Source: Ruegeria atlantica
GTDB taxonomy: Bacteria; Pseudomonadota; Alphaproteobacteria; Rhodobacterales; Rhodobacteraceae
NCBI RefSeq assembly: GCF_013032005.1
Contig: NZ_WQBE01000015.1
Coordinates: forward strand, 1-64,000
DNA: 64,000 bases
Direction: 5' to 3'
The notes under the pieces are model-generated. The model had not been told where the DNA came from, made no database searches, and saw only the letters and a list, made by a program, of their open reading frames with translations. A program made the translations under genes and the position numbers. Below, piece after piece: positions 25,744-34,858 of this stretch (positions within the stretch are counted from its first letter, which is position 1; each line of letters starts with the position of its first letter).

Positions 25744-26346
25744 ATGCGCATGAGCAAAAAAACTCTCCCAAATGGCGACATCAAATCATCCGCAGGTCCA
25801 GGTAGACCTCGTGCCTTTGACGAAGCTGAGGCATTGGAAAAAGCCTTGTGCGTATTCTGGCACAAGGGCTACGAGACCGCGTCCGTGGATGATCTGACCA
25901 AGGCCATGGGTTTGAGTCGGTCCAGCTTCTATGGAGCGTTCGGCAACAAGCAGGCTTTGTTTCACAAAGCCCTCAGCCACTATTCAAGGCGTGGTTTGAA
26001 AGCGCTGCGTGACGTTGCTGACGCGGGCGGAGATGACCCTGTTGGTGCGATAATGGAAGCTTTGGCGAACCCGCAAGGCGGTCGTGATGGCTGCATGCTT
26101 ATCAACTGCCTGACGGAACTTGCTCCTCATGATGATGAAGTGGCGGCTCTCGGACGGCAGCATTTGGAGAATATTGACGAGATTATTGCGAGAGCGCTTG
26201 AGCCTTCGGATCCGGGACAGGCCCTCGACAAGGCACGCGCCTTTGCGTCCCTTGCAATCGGAACACTAGCCTTGCGCAAGGCGGGCGTTCCCGCTGAGCA
26301 GATATCGCAAACCCTGAAACAAGCCCGGTTGGTGATTTCGCCATAA
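25744..26346 (+). CDS. TetR-family repressor, NemR/AcuR-like
   Basis: A 200-residue TetR protein. The DNA-binding domain is GPGRPRAFDEAEALEKALCVFWHKGYETASVDDLTKAMGLSRSSFYGAFGNKQALF, given here only by its key parts: GRPRAFD, SVDDLTKAMGLSRSSFYGAFGNK. The C-terminal domain contains GCMLINCL, the Cys-containing signature of a TetR subgroup that controls reductases for electrophiles. It lies directly upstream of an old yellow enzyme gene with a matching operator. The start at 25744 or 25750 gives a leader-like MRMSKK; a longer frame back to 25612 runs through operator and pseudogene sequence and is rejected. Confidence 0.85.
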   Translation: MRMSKKTLPNGDIKSSAGPGRPRAFDEAEALEKALCVFWHKGYETASVDDLTKAMGLSRSSFYGAFGNKQALFHKALSHYSRRGLKALRDVADAGGDDPVGAIMEALANPQGGRDGCMLINCLTELAPHDDEVAALGRQHLENIDEIIARALEPSDPGQALDKARAFASLAIGTLALRKAGVPAEQISQTLKQARLVISP

Positions 26347-26410
26347 GGCCTCCCGCCACCATAAGGAAATGAAACCTAAAACAAACTCAATCAAAAGACA
26401 GTGACCCTAA

Positions 26411-26432
26411 TATTGGACTGATTGGTCCAATA
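26411..26432. promoter_or_regulatory. Perfect palindromic operator upstream of the OYE gene
   Basis: TATTGGAC-TGATTG-GTCCAATA, an 8-bp perfect inverted repeat with a 6-bp spacer, 37 bases upstream of the nemA-like ATG. A near copy sits at the start of the TetR gene. It is the expected binding site of that repressor. Confidence 0.75.
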
Positions 26433-26468
26433 ATATCTGAACGAAGTTTACCAAAGAAGGAAACAGCA

Positions 26469-27575
26469 ATGGCTGATGAAAAACTGTTCTCCGGCATCAA
26501 AGCTGGTGCAATCGAGCTGAAAAACCGCATTGTCATGGCGCCATTGACCCGCAACCGGGCAAGAGCCGAGGATGACAGTGTCCATGAATTGCAGGCCAAG
26601 TACTACGCCCAGCGGGCGGGTGCAGGTCTGATCATCACGGAGGCTTCGCAAATCTCGCCCCAAGGCAAGGGCTATGCCTGGACGCCCGGCATTTATTCCG
26701 AAGCGCAGATCGACGGCTGGAAAAAAGTGACTGAGGCCGTCCATGCCAAGGACGGGAAGATTGTAATCCAGCTTTGGCATGTGGGCCGGATTTCGCATTA
26801 CAGCTTGCAGCAGGATGGTGGCGCCCCTGTTGCACCATCCGCGATTGGAGCTAAGGCCAAGACGTTTGATGGTGAGCAGTTTGTTGAAACATCTGAACCG
26901 CGGGCTCTGGCCATCGAAGAAATTGCGAACATTGTTTCCGACTACCGGAGGGCCGCGGAAAACGCCAAAGAGGCTGGTTTCGACGGTGTCGAGGTCCACG
27001 CAGCCAATGGATATCTGATCGATCAGTTCCTGCGGGACGAGTCCAACAGGCGTGAAGACGAATACGGCGGTCCTGTCGAGAACAGAGCGCGATTCCTAAA
27101 GGAAGTCATGGACGTGGTTGTCGACGTGTGGGGCGCCGACCGCGTTGGTGTTCGCCTCAGCCCGTTCTCGGACGCCAACAACATCTCCGACAGCAACCCG
27201 CAGGCGACGTTCTCCCATGCGATCAAATTGTTGAATAGCTATGGGTTGGCCTATCTCCATCTCGTGGAAGGACAGACCGGCGGCCCGCGCGATATTCCGG
27301 AAGGTGGCGATCTAAAGGCGCTCTATAAATTGTTTGACGGTGCGAAAATGGGCAACAACGCTTATGATCGCGAAATGGCGATTGAATCGGTTGAGACAGG
27401 TGCCGTCGATCTGGTGGCTTTTGGCCGACCGTTCATTTCCAACCCGGATCTTGTCAGTCGGCTGGAGAAAGACGCCTCGCTGAATGAGCTGGATGCAACT
27501 ACCCTCTACGGCGGTAACGAAAAAGGATACACCGACTACCCAGCACTAGAAGAGGAAGCGGTTGCCGCAGAGTGA
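26469..27575 (+). CDS. nemA: Old yellow enzyme, N-ethylmaleimide reductase/alkene reductase
   Basis: A 368-residue FMN-dependent TIM barrel. The catalytic/ligand motif HAANGYLIDQFLRDESNRR (in part) with DEYGG, the FMN-site IVIQLWHVGRISH, and VAFGRPFISNPDLV near the end are classical for the NemA/MorB class. It reduces activated C=C bonds (enones, maleimides) and nitro compounds with NAD(P)H. AAGGAA precedes the ATG. Induction through release of the upstream TetR repressor by electrophiles is likely, as for E. coli NemR-NemA. A hairpin follows the stop. Confidence 0.9.
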   Translation: MADEKLFSGIKAGAIELKNRIVMAPLTRNRARAEDDSVHELQAKYYAQRAGAGLIITEASQISPQGKGYAWTPGIYSEAQIDGWKKVTEAVHAKDGKIVIQLWHVGRISHYSLQQDGGAPVAPSAIGAKAKTFDGEQFVETSEPRALAIEEIANIVSDYRRAAENAKEAGFDGVEVHAANGYLIDQFLRDESNRREDEYGGPVENRARFLKEVMDVVVDVWGADRVGVRLSPFSDANNISDSNPQATFSHAIKLLNSYGLAYLHLVEGQTGGPRDIPEGGDLKALYKLFDGAKMGNNAYDREMAIESVETGAVDLVAFGRPFISNPDLVSRLEKDASLNELDATTLYGGNEKGYTDYPALEEEAVAAE

Positions 27576-27915
27576 TGCATCACTCTTAACTACTTGGTAA
27601 CAGGCAATACCAAATAGAGTGAGCGCGCCGGTTTGGACGCGCTCACTTCGAGGTTACGGCAATACCCTTTCTTGAAGCGGGGTTCTGTCACAAGTTTACG
27701 CATGGACTGCTTTCCTCCGATTGCGGTGATTAAGAGAGGTTTTTGAGTTTATCATCAGCGTCTCTTTGAGTTGGCGAAATCCAGGTTTCAGCAGATACCA
27801 CGTTCGAGAAAACGAGCCGCGTGAGACGGCCTGATGGATTTTGGCCTTATCTGCGGCGCAGAGCTGGTCCTTCGTATTTGCTGCTAGTCAGGTAACGTTA
27901 GGTTGGGAGTACGAT
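27576..27915. other. Intergenic stretch between nemA-like and SLC13 genes
   Basis: 340 bases with no gene. It contains the strong hairpin at 27618-27647 and, at its right end, the GGGAG ribosome-binding site of the SLC13 carrier. A frame open from 27841 is not used. Confidence 0.4.
27618..27647 (+). terminator. Hairpin after the OYE gene
   Basis: AGTGAGCGCG - 10-base loop - CGCGCTCACT, a perfect 10-bp stem 42 bases after the nemA-like stop. A T-run is lacking (it is followed by TCGAGG), so it is an imperfect intrinsic terminator or a transcript-stabilising hairpin. Confidence 0.5.
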
Positions 27916-29805
27916 ATGGAATTACCAACACTGACGTACGAAATGATAGCCGTACTGAGTCTATTGTCTTTTACGGTCTTACTTTTTGTTACCGAGATTA
28001 TACGGATCGATGTTTCAGCAATTCTTGTAATGGTACTGCTTGGCGCACTGAGCTATCTACCGGGGCTAGGTAATCTAGCCGATATATCCAAGCTCTTTGA
28101 AGGTTTCTCCTCCAACGCTGTGATGTCCATCATCGCAGTGATGGTAATTGGGGCTGGGCTTGATAAGACTGGACTTATGTCAAAGGTCGCGGCCTTGATC
28201 CTCAAGAATGGTGGCACGACAGAGGCCCGGATAATCCCCATAATTTCAACAACGGTTGGTGTCATCAGCTCTTTCATGCAGAACGTCGGAGCTGCCGCGC
28301 TTTTTCTGCCTGTTGTGAGCCGCATCTCAGCACGTACGGAAATCCCGATGAGTAGGTTGCTGATGCCCATGGGGTTTTGCGCGATTCTGGGTGGTACGAT
28401 CACATTGGTCGGGTCGTCGCCCCTCATCCTGTTAAATGACCTGATCGTTTCGGCAAATTCATCCCTTCCGGCTGACCAACAAATGGAGACATTTGGGTTG
28501 TTTTCAGTCACGCCTATCGGTGTGATGCTGGTGCTGACAGGGGTGCTTTACTTTGTGCTCTTTGGTCGTTGGGTCCTTCCAGCGCAGCGAGAGCGTGGAG
28601 AAGACGCAAGCTCAGCTCGGTCCATGCAGACCTATGTAGAAAACACCTATGGGCTTAGGGCCGATATGTTCGAGATTCGTGTTCCAGAAGGCTCGATCTT
28701 GATTGGACAAACGCTCGCGGATGTCATGGTCGCCCATAATATTTACATTCTTGGTACATCCTATCGCGGCCACAAGGTCATCGCGCCGATGGCTGATACA
28801 AAGATCGAAGCCCCGGCGCGGCTCGCAGTGCTCGGCCTACGTCGGGTGGTTGAGCATCAGTTCGCTGAGCCTTACGGCTTAGAGATACTACCCCAACTAG
28901 ACGTCTTTGCGGATGATTTCGCCGCGACTCAATCAGGGGTGGCAGAGGTTGTTATTCCTCCCGGTTCTTCAGTGATAGGCCAGACTCCGATTGATTTGCG
29001 TCTCCGTCAAACACATGGGTTGTCTTTGTTAGCCATTCAGCGTGGCGAAGAAACACTGAGCCACGTTGAAACCGAGGATCATGCAGCCACGCATATCGGG
29101 CAAGTTCCTTTGCAAGCCGGCGACACATGTGTGGTGCACGTGCAGTGGGATCGTCTGACACGACTGAAGTCAGACAGGGATTTCGTCGTTGTAACCTCGG
29201 ACTTTCCCCAGGAAGAGTTGCGGCCACACAAGGTCGGATGGGCGCTCGCCTTCTTCCTAATAGCGTTGAGCTTAATTTTGTTCTCTGATCTGCGCTTGTC
29301 ATTGTGCCTGTTGATCGGCGCTATTGGGATGGTTTTGAGCCGGGTGCTCTCGATTGACGAAGCCTACGAGTCGATCAGTTGGAGCACAGTTTTTCTACTC
29401 GCCTCACTGATTCCGCTGGGCCAGGCAGTCCAGAACACCGGCACTGCGGATTGGATTGCCGCGCATGTGTTGGCTCTACTGAAGGGGTGGCCGATCTGGT
29501 CTTTGCAAGCAGGAATCGCCATTTTGGCGACAGCGTTCACGCTGGTCATGTCGAACGTGGGTGCAACTGTTCTGCTGGTGCCGCTGGCGGTTTCTATCGC
29601 CATATCAGCGGGTGGTAACCCGGCTGTATTTGCCCTCACAGTGGCAATTTCAACGTCCAACTCATTTTTGATCCCAACCCACCAGGTGAACGCGTTGATC
29701 ATGGGCCCAGCAGGCTACCGGGTGGTCGATTTTGTTCGCTCGGGCGGAATTATGACTCTCCTTTTCTTGGTTGTCTCAATGACCGGGCTTGCGATTTTCT
29801 TCTGA
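27916..29805 (+). CDS. SLC13/DASS-family transporter with two RCK_C domains
   Basis: A 629-residue membrane protein. N-terminal helices include LLFVTEIIRIDVSAILVMVLLGAL; QNVGAAALFLPVV and the C-terminal SNVGATVLLVPLAV followed by TSNSFLIPTHQVNALIMGPAGYR are the paired SNT-like motifs of divalent anion:Na+ symporters (parts quoted). Two TrkA-C (RCK_C) domains sit in the middle at about residues 240-400 (VPEGSILIGQTLADV; IPPGSSVIGQTPIDL), as in the YfbS/sulfate-permease-like subgroup. Likely substrate is sulfate or another oxyanion/dicarboxylate. GGGAG before the ATG at 27916 sets the start. Confidence 0.85.
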   Translation: MELPTLTYEMIAVLSLLSFTVLLFVTEIIRIDVSAILVMVLLGALSYLPGLGNLADISKLFEGFSSNAVMSIIAVMVIGAGLDKTGLMSKVAALILKNGGTTEARIIPIISTTVGVISSFMQNVGAAALFLPVVSRISARTEIPMSRLLMPMGFCAILGGTITLVGSSPLILLNDLIVSANSSLPADQQMETFGLFSVTPIGVMLVLTGVLYFVLFGRWVLPAQRERGEDASSARSMQTYVENTYGLRADMFEIRVPEGSILIGQTLADVMVAHNIYILGTSYRGHKVIAPMADTKIEAPARLAVLGLRRVVEHQFAEPYGLEILPQLDVFADDFAATQSGVAEVVIPPGSSVIGQTPIDLRLRQTHGLSLLAIQRGEETLSHVETEDHAATHIGQVPLQAGDTCVVHVQWDRLTRLKSDRDFVVVTSDFPQEELRPHKVGWALAFFLIALSLILFSDLRLSLCLLIGAIGMVLSRVLSIDEAYESISWSTVFLLASLIPLGQAVQNTGTADWIAAHVLALLKGWPIWSLQAGIAILATAFTLVMSNVGATVLLVPLAVSIAISAGGNPAVFALTVAISTSNSFLIPTHQVNALIMGPAGYRVVDFVRSGGIMTLLFLVVSMTGLAIFF

Positions 29806-30034
29806 GTCGCCTCTCGGCGATCCGTGCAGATGAACTCACAATATAAGGTTTTTGAGATCATTTTTTTTGGCGCAGATTCAAGACGTCTGCGAAAAGGGCC
29901 TCCTCCGCGAGGGACCGAAGTAACGCGTCCAACTCAACCAAACCTGAAGTCGGTATACGCTGGAACTGGACCGTTTTAGTTTTATCGATCACTGTTGTTG
30001 GACCAAGACCGTCGGCAATTTTGGAGAGTTCACG

Positions 30035-30940
30035 ATGAAGTTCCTTCGCACACCGGACCACCGGTTTGACGGATTGCCAGATTTCGACTTTGGCCCGAAC
30101 TATCTTGATGTGGATGATACCGAGGGCGGTCGACTCCGACTGCACTATTTGGATGAGGGTCCGGCACAGGCACCGCCAGTATTGTTGATGCACGGAGAAC
30201 CAACTTGGTGCTTCCTGTATCGGCACATGATTCCGTTATTCAATGATGCGGGCCATCGAGTTCTGGCTCCTGATTTGATTGGGTTTGGACGGTCGGACAA
30301 GCCAACTGAGCGATCCGACTACACCTACCAACGCCATGTAGACTGGATGTCCGAGTGGTTGCAGGAAGTTGACCTGACGGGCATCACACTGGTTTGTCAA
30401 GACTGGGGCGGACTCATTGGCTTGCGGCTGGTTGCGAGTATGCCCGAGCGGTTCTCTCGGGTAGTTGTGGCAAACACGGCCTTGCCCACCGGTGACACTC
30501 CCTTGGGCGAGGCATTTCTTTCTTGGCGGGAATACTCGCAATCCGTTCCTGAATTTTATTCGGGGCGCATCGTATTCGGCGGCACAACATCCAAGATTTC
30601 CGATGAAGAGGTCGCAGCCTACAACGCACCGTTCCCGGATGAGCGCTATCTGGCAGGCGCTCGACAGTTTCCAATGTTGGTGCCCGACAAACCCGACAAC
30701 CCAGCTTCAGAAGCCAACCGAGCCGCATGGAAAACCCTAAAGACCCTCAACACTCCGTTTCTGACCGTTTTTGGAGAAGATGACAGGGTCATGGCGGGAG
30801 TAGACAAAGTGTTCCAAAAGTCGATCCCTGGGGCAGTTGGTCAAAACCATACCGTTGTGCCTAAAGCCGGGCATTTCATTCAAGAAGATGCTGGCAGAGA
30901 GCTAGCACAGGCGACTTTGAAATTCATTAAGCAAACCTAG
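30035..30940 (+). CDS. Haloalkane dehalogenase (alpha/beta-hydrolase, HLD-I type)
   Basis: A 301-residue hydrolase. HGEPTWCFLYR is the oxyanion loop, LVCQDWGG holds the nucleophile Asp123 with the halide-binding Trp124, GEDDRV offers the acid Asp, and AGHFIQED holds the base His280. An Asp nucleophile in a Q-D-W-G-G elbow marks haloalkane dehalogenases, which hydrolyse alkyl halides to alcohol and halide; FLSWREYSQ may provide the second halide-binding Trp of subfamily I. Length fits (DhlA 310 aa). GGAGAG precedes the ATG. The gene is monocistronic and converges on a LysR gene 32 bases away. Confidence 0.87.
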   Translation: MKFLRTPDHRFDGLPDFDFGPNYLDVDDTEGGRLRLHYLDEGPAQAPPVLLMHGEPTWCFLYRHMIPLFNDAGHRVLAPDLIGFGRSDKPTERSDYTYQRHVDWMSEWLQEVDLTGITLVCQDWGGLIGLRLVASMPERFSRVVVANTALPTGDTPLGEAFLSWREYSQSVPEFYSGRIVFGGTTSKISDEEVAAYNAPFPDERYLAGARQFPMLVPDKPDNPASEANRAAWKTLKTLNTPFLTVFGEDDRVMAGVDKVFQKSIPGAVGQNHTVVPKAGHFIQEDAGRELAQATLKFIKQT

Positions 30941-30972
30941 CTGGTATCAGTCTAGTTTCTTCCCCTGTTGCC

Positions 30973-31860
30973 TCAATTCACACCAAATTTGCGACGCAAG
31001 TGCTCGGCCAAGGCCGTTATGCGACGTGGTTGGGCTCGGCTAGGCGGAAACATCATTTGCAAAGGTTTCGGCGGTGGGAGGAAGTCGCGCAAGACAGAAA
31101 CAAGTCTGCCAGATCGAACATCTTCGCCTACATCCAGTTCTGACTTCAATACGACCCCATGGCCTGCAATCGCCCAATCGCGGATGAGTGAACCATCATT
31201 GACTATCCGATTTCCCTTTACCGATACGCGCTGGGCATTTGGCCCTGATCCAAACTCCCAAACGTTGTCGATCATGTCGCCAAACCTCATGACCAAGCAG
31301 TTGTGGATTAATAGATCTTCTGGTTTTTCGGGCGTTCCGAATGAGGCCAGATAACTTGGGGACGCACATACGAAACGTTGGTAGCTTCCTAGATTTCGCA
31401 ACCTGAGCGAGCTGTCTGTGATGTTGCCAAAGCGAACGGCGAGGTCGAAACCCTGGCCCACAAGGTCGACATAGCCGTCCGAGAGGGACAGTTCGATTGA
31501 GACGGCTGGGTTCTCTTCGGTGAATTCGGCAATAACCTTGGAAACAATGCTCCGTCCCAAGTCAATCGGCGCGCTTATGCGAATTGGACCAGATAGAGTT
31601 TCGGCACCGTGCCGAACACGTGTGTCCAGGTCCGCAACCTCACTGAGAACGTTTTTTGCACCATCGGCTAGTACCCGGCCTTCTTCGGTCAGGCTAATGG
31701 AACGGGTGGTGCGGTTGAACAAAACCACTCCATAATGTGCCTCGAGAGCCGCGAGCCGCTCGGACACTGTCGTGCTCGACATCCCTGTGTCGCGCGCCGC
31801 GGCCACAAGACTGCCTTTCTCGGCTATGGTCAGAAACAAGCGAAGATTGTCTAAATGCAT
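30973..31860 (-). CDS. LysR-family transcriptional regulator
   Basis: A 295-residue LysR protein with MHLDNLRLFLTIAEKGSLVAAARDTGMSSTTVSERLAALEAHYG at the start (key part: SSTTVSERLAALE) and an effector domain with SYLASFGTPEKPEDL, the CrgA/DmlR-like subgroup. It is divergent from the ABM-monooxygenase operon (104-base gap) and probably controls it. The gap contains a long imperfect dyad, AAACGGTAT at one end and ATACCCCGTTT at the other. Confidence 0.87.
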   Translation of the reverse strand: MHLDNLRLFLTIAEKGSLVAAARDTGMSSTTVSERLAALEAHYGVVLFNRTTRSISLTEEGRVLADGAKNVLSEVADLDTRVRHGAETLSGPIRISAPIDLGRSIVSKVIAEFTEENPAVSIELSLSDGYVDLVGQGFDLAVRFGNITDSSLRLRNLGSYQRFVCASPSYLASFGTPEKPEDLLIHNCLVMRFGDMIDNVWEFGSGPNAQRVSVKGNRIVNDGSLIRDWAIAGHGVVLKSELDVGEDVRSGRLVSVLRDFLPPPKPLQMMFPPSRAQPRRITALAEHLRRKFGVN

Positions 31861-31964
31861 TAAACGGTATTTCCGGATTATATGTTCGATTATACCCCGT
31901 TTATCCCGAAGAGACTGCGGCGTAAATCTAGCGCATCGCGCAAATACACAAGGGACCTATTCCA

Positions 31965-32255
31965 ATGGCCAAGTTGACAATCGTCGCCAACATCAAAGCT
32001 AACCCCGACAAGATTGACCTCGTAAAGGCCGAGCTGATCAAGCTCATCGACATAACCCGTGCCGAAGAAGGTTGCATTAACTATGACCTGCACCAGGACA
32101 ACGACAACCCGGCTCATTTCGTGTTCTACGAAAACTGGCAAAGCCGAGAGCTTTGGCAAACCCACATGGGTGCTCAGCACCTTGCGGCTTACCTGGAAGC
32201 AACAGAGGGCGCCGTTGCAGAATTCACGTTGAATGAGATGACAGTCATCGGTTGA
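31965..32255 (+). CDS. Putative quinol monooxygenase (ABM domain)
   Basis: A 96-residue dimeric ferredoxin-like-fold protein of the ABM/YgiN type: LTIVANIKANPDKIDLVKAEL, EEGCINYDLHQDNDNPAHFVFYENWQS and HMGAQHL (parts). Relatives oxidise quinols or polyketide-like aromatics without a cofactor. AAGGGA precedes the ATG. It heads a small rightward operon with a quinone oxidoreductase 26 bases downstream, which supports a quinone-related role. Confidence 0.82.
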   Translation: MAKLTIVANIKANPDKIDLVKAELIKLIDITRAEEGCINYDLHQDNDNPAHFVFYENWQSRELWQTHMGAQHLAAYLEATEGAVAEFTLNEMTVIG

Positions 32256-32281
32256 TAGAGAACCGGACAAAGGAGCACGTT

Positions 32282-33295
32282 ATGAAAGCCGTGGGATACC
32301 GTGAGACAGGGTCGATTGATCGGGCGGACGCCTTAATCGACTTTGAGGCCGATAAACCGACGCCTAAGGGGCGCGACTTGTTGGTGAAGGTGCAGGCCGT
32401 GTCAGTGAACCCAGTTGATACGAAAATTCGGCAAAAACGTGCTCCTGCGGGCCCAGCACCTGATATTCTGGGGTGGGACGCAGTAGGGATCGTCGAAGCA
32501 ATTGGCGAAACGGTTGAGAATTACAGTCCGGGAGATACAGTTTGGTACGCCGGGGCAATAGACCGACCGGGAACCAATGCCGAGTTTCATCTGGTGGATG
32601 AACGTATTGTCGGAGCCGCGCCAAAATCCATACCGGCGAAAGCGGCTGCGGCGATGCCGCTCACGACGCTTACTGCCTTTGAGATGCTGTTCGACCGCTT
32701 GCGGGTTCAGGATGCCGTTTCCGGCGGGACCAATACGTTGTTGGTTATTGGTGGCGCAGGCGGTGTCGGGTCGATCACCATTCAATTGGCGCGAGCTCTC
32801 ACTGACTTGACGGTGATTGCCACTGCGTCCCGACCCGAGACACAAGACTGGGTTCGAGAGCTGGGTGCACACCATGTCATTAACCATGCGGAACCTTTTG
32901 GCTCACAACTCGAGGCTCTCGGTATCGACAGCGTGGATTTCATTTATTCGACAAACCATTCCCAGCTTTATGCTTCCCAAGCTGGAGAGGTGATGACACC
33001 TCAAGGTCGCTTTGGGTTGATTGATGATCCTGAAACCTTCGACATCGCGCCGTTCAAACCTAAATCGATCTCATTGCATTGGGAGTTCATGTACACTCGG
33101 TCGCTTTTTGGGACTGGAGATATGAACCGTCAAAGCGAAATCCTGAATCAGGTCGCCGGGTTGATAGATGACGGAAAGATCAGATCCACAGCGACCGATA
33201 CACTTGGTAGGATCAATGCTACAAACTTAAAGAAAGCGCATACTATCCTTGAAAGCGGCAAGGCCAAAGGAAAGCTCGTGCTTGAGGGTTTTTAG
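32282..33295 (+). CDS. Zinc-type alcohol dehydrogenase family / quinone oxidoreductase (MDR)
   Basis: A 337-residue medium-chain reductase starting MKAVGYRETGSIDR after an AAAGGAG site. VSVNPVDTKIRQ and ILGWDAVGIVEAIGETV define the GroES-like domain, LLVIGGAGGVGSITIQLAR the NADPH Rossmann fold. The catalytic zinc ligands are absent, so it is of the QOR/ZADH1 class that reduces quinones or enones. Its TAG stop abuts the ATG of the VOC gene (no gap), consistent with one operon. Confidence 0.87.
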   Translation: MKAVGYRETGSIDRADALIDFEADKPTPKGRDLLVKVQAVSVNPVDTKIRQKRAPAGPAPDILGWDAVGIVEAIGETVENYSPGDTVWYAGAIDRPGTNAEFHLVDERIVGAAPKSIPAKAAAAMPLTTLTAFEMLFDRLRVQDAVSGGTNTLLVIGGAGGVGSITIQLARALTDLTVIATASRPETQDWVRELGAHHVINHAEPFGSQLEALGIDSVDFIYSTNHSQLYASQAGEVMTPQGRFGLIDDPETFDIAPFKPKSISLHWEFMYTRSLFGTGDMNRQSEILNQVAGLIDDGKIRSTATDTLGRINATNLKKAHTILESGKAKGKLVLEGF

Positions 33296-33676
33296 ATGAG
33301 AATTGAGCGGCTGGATCATGTGAATATCGTGACGACTAAGTTGCCTGAGATGGTTGCTTGGTATGAAGAGGTCTTGGGTTTAAAACTCGGGGCCCGCCCT
33401 GATTTTCCGTTTCCCGGAGCTTGGTTGTATGCGGGTGATCACGCCGTGGTTCACCTTGTGGGTCACGAAGGAACGCCTAATGTCGGCTCCGAAGTGAAGC
33501 TCAAGCTCGAGCATTTTGCGCTCTCAGCCACAGGGTTGAGAGCATTCGAAGAAAAACTGATCTCGTGTCAGATCCAGTATCGCAAATCCGAAGTCCCGGG
33601 ATCCCGAATGATCCAAATCCATGTGGCCGATCCTGATGGAAATCACATTCACATAGACTTTGAAGAAACTGAATAA
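33296..33676 (+). CDS. VOC-family (glyoxalase/dioxygenase fold) protein
   Basis: A 126-residue vicinal-oxygen-chelate protein: IERLDHVNIVTTKLPEMVAWYEEVLGLKLG (in part), HAVVHLVGH and HIHVDPDGNHIHIDFEE-type ending (here IHVADPDGNHIHIDFEE). His in LDHVN, His in HLVG and Glu near the end are the usual metal ligands. Glyoxalase, dioxygenase or resistance activity cannot be told apart. It starts directly at the stop of the oxidoreductase gene, so is co-translated. Confidence 0.8.
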   Translation: MRIERLDHVNIVTTKLPEMVAWYEEVLGLKLGARPDFPFPGAWLYAGDHAVVHLVGHEGTPNVGSEVKLKLEHFALSATGLRAFEEKLISCQIQYRKSEVPGSRMIQIHVADPDGNHIHIDFEETE

Positions 33677-33821
33677 GTGGCTAACCCGCGAAATAGTCGC
33701 AACGCAAAATCAAGCCGGTAACTTCTTGCCGATTAGGGATTGAGGTCCTTGCCGGGTTGCTTCCAAGATTTGCGTGGGCCAACATTTTTTGGGCGGTGCA
33801 AACGTCGATTTGGAGATCAGT

Positions 33822-34205
33822 ATGCCGGACCTCAAAACAAACAAGAAAAACGTCATCGCTTTCTACGAAATGATGTTCAACGAGTGTCGACCTGCCGAGG
33901 CCATAGAGATCTTTGTTGGGGAAACCTATACGCAGCACAACCCGCATGTTGGCGACGGCAAGCAAGCCTTTGTCGAGTACTTCGAGCGCATGGCTGCCGA
34001 ATACCCGGGAAAGCGTGTGGACATCAAACGTGCCTTTGCTGAAGACGACCACGTTATTCTGCATTGCCACCAAATCTGGCCCGATGGTCTCGAGTACGCA
34101 GGGATCGATATTTTTCGCCTGGATGTCGATGGGAAGGTTGTCGAGCACTGGGACGTTCTTCAGGAGGTTCCGGCAAACAGCGAGAATGAAAACGGCATGT
34201 TTTGA
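33822..34205 (+). CDS. SnoaL-like/NTF2-fold protein
   Basis: A 127-residue NTF2-fold protein: KNVIAFYEMMFNECRPAEAIEIFVGETYTQHNPHVGDGKQAFVEYFERM (in part), DHVILHC and GKVVEHWDVLQEVP are the typical SnoaL-like polyketide cyclase/isomerase landmarks. GGAG precedes the ATG at 33822. It follows the oxidoreductase group by 145 bases and may belong to it. Substrate unknown. Confidence 0.8.
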   Translation: MPDLKTNKKNVIAFYEMMFNECRPAEAIEIFVGETYTQHNPHVGDGKQAFVEYFERMAAEYPGKRVDIKRAFAEDDHVILHCHQIWPDGLEYAGIDIFRLDVDGKVVEHWDVLQEVPANSENENGMF

Positions 34206-34341
34206 CTTAACCGTTCTGACAGCGGCGCATGGAACTTTGAAAGGTCCTGTCGGCTGAACCACGATAGTCAAAGGGCATAAGTCTGATCCAAGAAAGCTGC
34301 CAGAGCGTATTTGTCAGGAACCTTTTAGAAAGGAGATAAAT

Positions 34342-34845
34342 ATGTTCTCGAAGAGTATTCTTACCGCAACCCTTGGATTGTTTGCAGCTACTTCGCTTCA
34401 AGCTGGTGTACAAATTCGCTTCATAGAAGGCGCACCCAAGGACCGTTTTGTTCTGACGAATGTCGGAACGTGCGTAGTAGAAGCCTCAACCCTCAAAATT
34501 GACTTGTCGCAATCTGCCGGACGCCTGATTTTCGATGTCACCGAAAATGGCGCAGGCGTAGAGGTATTCCAGCCGCTTGAAATCGTTGAGGGTGTTGATG
34601 CACTGCGGCAACTTCCTTTGGCGGTGGACGGGCAAAATACAATTGAACTTGAGATCGCCACCCTCGCAGTCGGGGACAATCTCGCCTTTACCATCGATGT
34701 TGATGATACAATCGGGCAACGCGAAATCACCGTAACCGGGTCCGAGATCGAAGGCGCAACAGTGTCATATGCCGACGCAGTTGAGACCAAAACTGCAACC
34801 TTCTCTTCCGACGCAGTTGTCAACGTAGCGACCAAGGACTGCTGA
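34342..34845 (+). CDS. Secreted protein of unknown function
   Basis: A 167-residue protein with a clear signal peptide (FSKSILTATLGLFAATSLQA) and a mature beta-rich region with one Cys near the start (VGTCVVEAS) and one at the extreme C-terminus (KDC-stop), probably a disulfide. Very strong ribosome-binding site AAAGGAGATAAAT. I recognise no family. It reads as an abundant periplasmic beta-sandwich protein. TspO and CIA30-like genes follow in the same direction. Confidence 0.7.
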   Translation: MFSKSILTATLGLFAATSLQAGVQIRFIEGAPKDRFVLTNVGTCVVEASTLKIDLSQSAGRLIFDVTENGAGVEVFQPLEIVEGVDALRQLPLAVDGQNTIELEIATLAVGDNLAFTIDVDDTIGQREITVTGSEIEGATVSYADAVETKTATFSSDAVVNVATKDC

Positions 34846-34858
34846 AAGCTGCCTTACA

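Noticed and set aside
29807..29820. TCGCC-TCTC-GGCGA hairpin after the SLC13 gene as a terminator
   Set aside because: Five-base stem with no T-run; too weak to call.
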